Below the pieces are notes generated by a model that searched no databases, was not told where the DNA came from, and was given only the letters and a program-made list of their open reading frames with translations. 64,000 bases of DNA from Streblospio benedicti (lineage: Eukaryota; Annelida; Polychaeta; Spionida; Spionidae): NCBI GenBank assembly GCA_019095985.1, contig CM032659.1:22542695-22606694 (forward strand), in the 5' to 3' direction. A program made the position numbers and the translations under genes. Positions 39,901 to 44,900 of this stretch are shown piece by piece (position 1 is the stretch's first letter; every line of letters begins with the position of its first letter).

Positions 39901-41903
39901 GCCTAATGTTGATAAGTCAGTAAGAAATGCTGTTGAACTTTACTAATTTAACCAATATGTTCCCTTCAGATGGTGGTCGGGGCCCGGGCAATCAAGGCTC
40001 CCAGGGCGGTGGGGCCAACCCAGCAATAGACGAGACCACGAGTGGGGGAGGCTCGAACCCCACGTCATGGCGCTCGCCAGGTGAGCACAGCCTCCTCTTT
40101 TTAAATCTTTTCCTTTTAATTAAGTATTTGTTTGCAATTGAATTCAGAAGACACTACATCCACAGCACGTAATTTGCATCCTTTTCACACTCTGTCTTTC
40201 TCAACCCACTGGGGTACTACATGTACGGGCTTGTACATACAGCATATCGCGAGTCCAACTCCCTATCCACTCAGCCACAGAAGCACAATGTTAGGCAACT
40301 TGTCTCCTTTTGGGAAGACACATGTTAATATATGCAGTAGAATCTTGTTATCTCGATATTCCTTATCTCAAATTTTCTGTTATTTCGAAGTTAGTAACAT
40401 TCACTTCAACTACATTATGAAAATATATTAGCTGTTTATCTTGAATGTTGGCTATTTTTATGATTATCTCTATGGATTTGAGATTACGAGTTTCTACTGT
40501 ACATATACAATGTACAACTGAGATATTCTGGTGTCTCGATCCTTTGGCACATCAGGTTAGGTAAGCGAGCCACTCGATGGTCCCTCACTGCAGTTTCAAA
40601 CTAGAGTGTATAGTCTGTGTGGTAATCATGAATGCAGCAGTGAGGTAATCATAACTTCATCTCAACATAGACACTTGAAATGGATCCATGTTACTGTGAA
40701 TTGTTTTGAAACCGTTTGTCATGAAAATATCTTTAGTTTTAAGACAGGACCAAGAAGCTACTCCAATTTTGAATTCTACATGTTTGTATTTATATTTATG
40801 TATGATTGTGTTTCAAGCTGGACGAAGCATTTGGTTTTTAATTAGTTATGTATGCGTTAATACATGTAACTGTAAATAGGTACAGGTCAGGAAAATGAAC
40901 GCTGATAATCACTTCTACACTACTGTGGCGATAAGCTGTATACTCCCTGGCAAGTTGAGAAAGATGTAGTGTGAAAAGTGTGCCAATGACCTGGTGTGAA
41001 TGTAGAGTCATCTGATCCTGCTTAGTGTGGAAGAAGACCATAAACCAGACATTTCCATTATAGGCATGGAGAGGACAGTTGAGATGTAGACTGGGCAGCC
41101 AGGCCACACCCTCTGGTTGAGGAATAAATACATGTAGGGCCTGGTCAAATACTTAGGATTTGATTGATTGCTTTACTTTGCCAGGCGCTGGTTGAACCTG
41201 AAGGCGTCGTCGACGGCGACAGGGACAGACAAGGCCTCGCTGGTGGTGCGGCCGGGCGTCCTGCTGCAGGGCCTCACCTACATCATCCAGGTCACAGCCG
41301 CACACACAGGTACGGTCACTACTGGTCACTGCCTCACCCAGGTACGGTCACTACTGGTCACTGTCTCACCCAGGTACGGTCACTACTGGTCACTGCCTCA
41401 CCCAGGTACTGGTCACTACTGGTCACTGCCTCACCCAGGTACTGGTCACTACTGGTAAATACTACCTCATCCCCCCAAAAAGAATGTATACTGATATGCA
41501 TAAACGGACATCAGAAGTATACCCTGAATTCTGTCTCCCGTCCTCCTCTTCAAAACAAAAACACCAATATAATGAAGAGTTTATAACATTTCAAGCCATA
41601 AACCCTCTATAAATAGTGTTTCCCTGCCTCCTGTACCGTGACTGCTGTTCCAGGCTCGGCGGCGTCTGGCACGGCGGCCACGTACTTCCGCGTGAACCGT
41701 GCGCCGGCGCCGGGGTACTGCTCCCTGTCACCCGTGGACGGCGTGGAACTCGACACGATGTTCACCGTCATGTGTGCAGGCGCCACCGACGAGGTGAGAG
41801 GCACTGTGTGTGTATGTGGTGGTGGTGGTTGTGGTGGGGTGGGGGGGGGGTGTCAAAGGGACGGGAGGCCAGGGTTTATAGTCTTCGATAGGGCATGGGT
41901 GTC

Positions 41904-41982
<79 letters not shown>

Positions 41983-44900
41983 TTGTTGCTGCTGTGGTCA
42001 TTGTTTGGACTTAATATACATATATGTTGTTCAAGATATTTCATTTGCTCACAATACACATTTTCCAGTCATGCATCAACACTGCATCATATATAAATCC
42101 TTTCAAGAAACGTTAGTAAACACCTAGACACCCATCCTAATAACTTTGAGTTCATTTTAGTCTTCATTCTAGGCCTCAATAACTACCACGTCCAAAATGC
42201 ATCATACAGCCTAGACAGGCAACGATAACCCGGAGAAAGAAACAGCAAAACCTGCCCCACTAGCCCCCATCCCCCTCCCTCTGACCCGGACCCTCAATTC
42301 ATACCAATCTAATCCATACACGCACTTCTATATGGAAATTGCTGAGAAGTTGTTATCACTCACACCACCTTGTAGCGATGTTCGCGGCCTGTAAATCATC
42401 TTTCACCGGGGCCGGCGTGTGCCGACTTTACAGCACTTTACGAGCTTCGGTGGCTACAGCCTGTAACTATGGTCACCGTCAGGTGTCAGTTTACGGGGCC
42501 GCCACCGCCGTGTGCACACTTGTGCAGTTTCCAGAGACCTTGTGTCATCGGTTTTTTTTTTTCACATTTGTGTATCGGCGTCATCGTTGCTTTCACGGCT
42601 TTATACTTCTTTACACTGCCTTTACCAGACAATGTATTGTATCTAGGCGAGGGTGAAACAGAACGTTTTATTGTGGAAGTAAAACTTTCGCTTTGCAATG
42701 GTGCAAAAAATTGTGTTATTATTAGTGAATTTTTTCCAACTTCCACGAAAATTAAGGGGTTTGAATCAAGGGCCTTAGGCTACACACTGCATATATAGCT
42801 GTGAGATGAGTGGGTGGATATGGATAGGTAAAGTTTTGATTTTGTATCCATGGTGGTGTTATATAATTTTGAAAGTGACACTATAAATTATCAGAAATAC
42901 GAGATACAATGATCTTCGTAATGGCTGCTTAATTAATTTAAATGTAATTAATTTAAATGCCTAATTTTTATTGATGCACACTGTTCTTTTATATTGCTTT
43001 TTTACGATAATGTTTTCTTGTATTATACACAAATCACTTTTTGTCACTTTTTGAGACTCTTTAGATTAAACTGATGGTACAATAGAACCTCAATATTACT
43101 TATCTCAAATTTTGTATTATGATTCTAGAGGTTAGTTTCATTTCCCTTCAACCACGTTCAAGGATTTATCAGTTGGTTATCTTGAATAGTCGTTAACATG
43201 TATGATGGAAGATAACACATGTAGTTCCTTCTATATATGAGTAAGAATAAGATGACTGTTTTTTACAAGTGTATAATATACAGTAAGTGGGTATGTTTCA
43301 GTTGTCAACGAACACCACCAATTAACGCATTACATTAGAATCAGATGAAGCCCTTTACTGGTAGCAATTATCACATTATCACTGCACCTTGTACGATTGC
43401 CAGTCTCCTTCGCAGCAATGATATTGATGAAGTAAGCCATTGAAATGACAGAGGCAAGCTTTGCATGGCAGATTTTCTTTCTCCACTTGTATTTTTAGCA
43501 TCGTTCAATTTATATAATACAAAACGTAACTATGGGCATTTTGGCATGTATGCTTTTTATTTTTAAACAAAGTATTTCACTATGCTTGCACATTAGAAAC
43601 TCGTTATCTTGAATCTGTAGGGATGATAGTGAAACACTGGCTATAGCAAATATTCGAGATGACCAATTTATAATATCAATAAATTGATATGTGTTCATTA
43701 TGTGTTTGAAGGGAAATGAAAACACAAAATTTAAGATCACAAAGATAACCAGGTTCTACTATATTAAATACATTTTGTGCAGCCTACCTACTATGTGAAA
43801 CATCTGTGAGTTCATACACTTGTTTTCGTATAGCTAGGAATCATGGGAAATAAATAGACAAACATACCAAACACATGGCTGTTTTGCTTATGCATGAAGC
43901 TTTTTCGCTGTCTCAATAGAAATATTTCAGTACGATTTTTACCCACGTGGTGCCAATCTCAATCAACCAAAGCTCTGTGATGTACGGCGTGGCTCATGAA
44001 AGAAATGATAAAGACTGATACTGTTTGTCTATTTTTTTCCCAGAATGCAATTGTTTGTAGCCACCTGCTGGTTTTAGATAGGAACTACGATCGCACCCTA
44101 AATATTTCTATTAGAAAATAAGTGTATTGTATCCAGGAGCAAAGTTTTAGTGTAGTGTGAAAATATTTGGCCGCGCTCCTACGGAACCGTCATGGACTGG
44201 TCCGCGCCGCAGTCCCGCGTCACGCTAGCACGAGTCCAGCCTCACGGGCGGGCCCCCCTCGTTGCAACCGAGGCTTGTCACCAACCCCCTTGTACTTCTC
44301 GTTGTTTTGTTGTGTTGTGTTCGTTGACTGCTACACTGTCACAGTTTGCATACGCCCGACAAGTGGCCTGTGATCACACCAGGTTTCACAAAGGGCCCCG
44401 CTCTCACAGGGACTTTGCACTGATGCTGACACGCACTAAACCATGAGTGTCCAGCGAAGACTACTGCCACACGACTGAACCAGAGGTGTTGCGTAGAATG
44501 GGCCTAACCACAGGTTAGACCCAGTGAAGATGTGTGAATGAGGGCCTTTTCTCTCACAGTAAAGGTTGCCAGCCCTAAACTGCCGGACCAGTGTCTAAGG
44601 AAAAAGTGAGCTGTATCAGCTCTTTCACCAGTACTGAAGCACACAGGGTCCCTAATCCTACAGGGGCTTAAAATGATTGAACAACTCTACAAGGTGTGTG
44701 TAAAATGAGGGGATTACGAACCTAATCAAGTGAGATGTAATATTAACTACTTTAACTCTTTACAGGAATGCTACAATTCCTGTACACTGGATGACTAAAT
44801 GTTAACTCTTTGTTTTGTTACAGTAGTTCATATTTCAAAAACCACCTTATTGTTGTGGATTCTGTATCCTGTTGGTGTATAAGTGGGTGTCGTGCAAACT

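Noticed and set aside
41859-42059. Poly-Leu or poly-Ser protein over the CTG tract
   Set aside because: Open frames are produced by the microsatellite; no splice or homology support.
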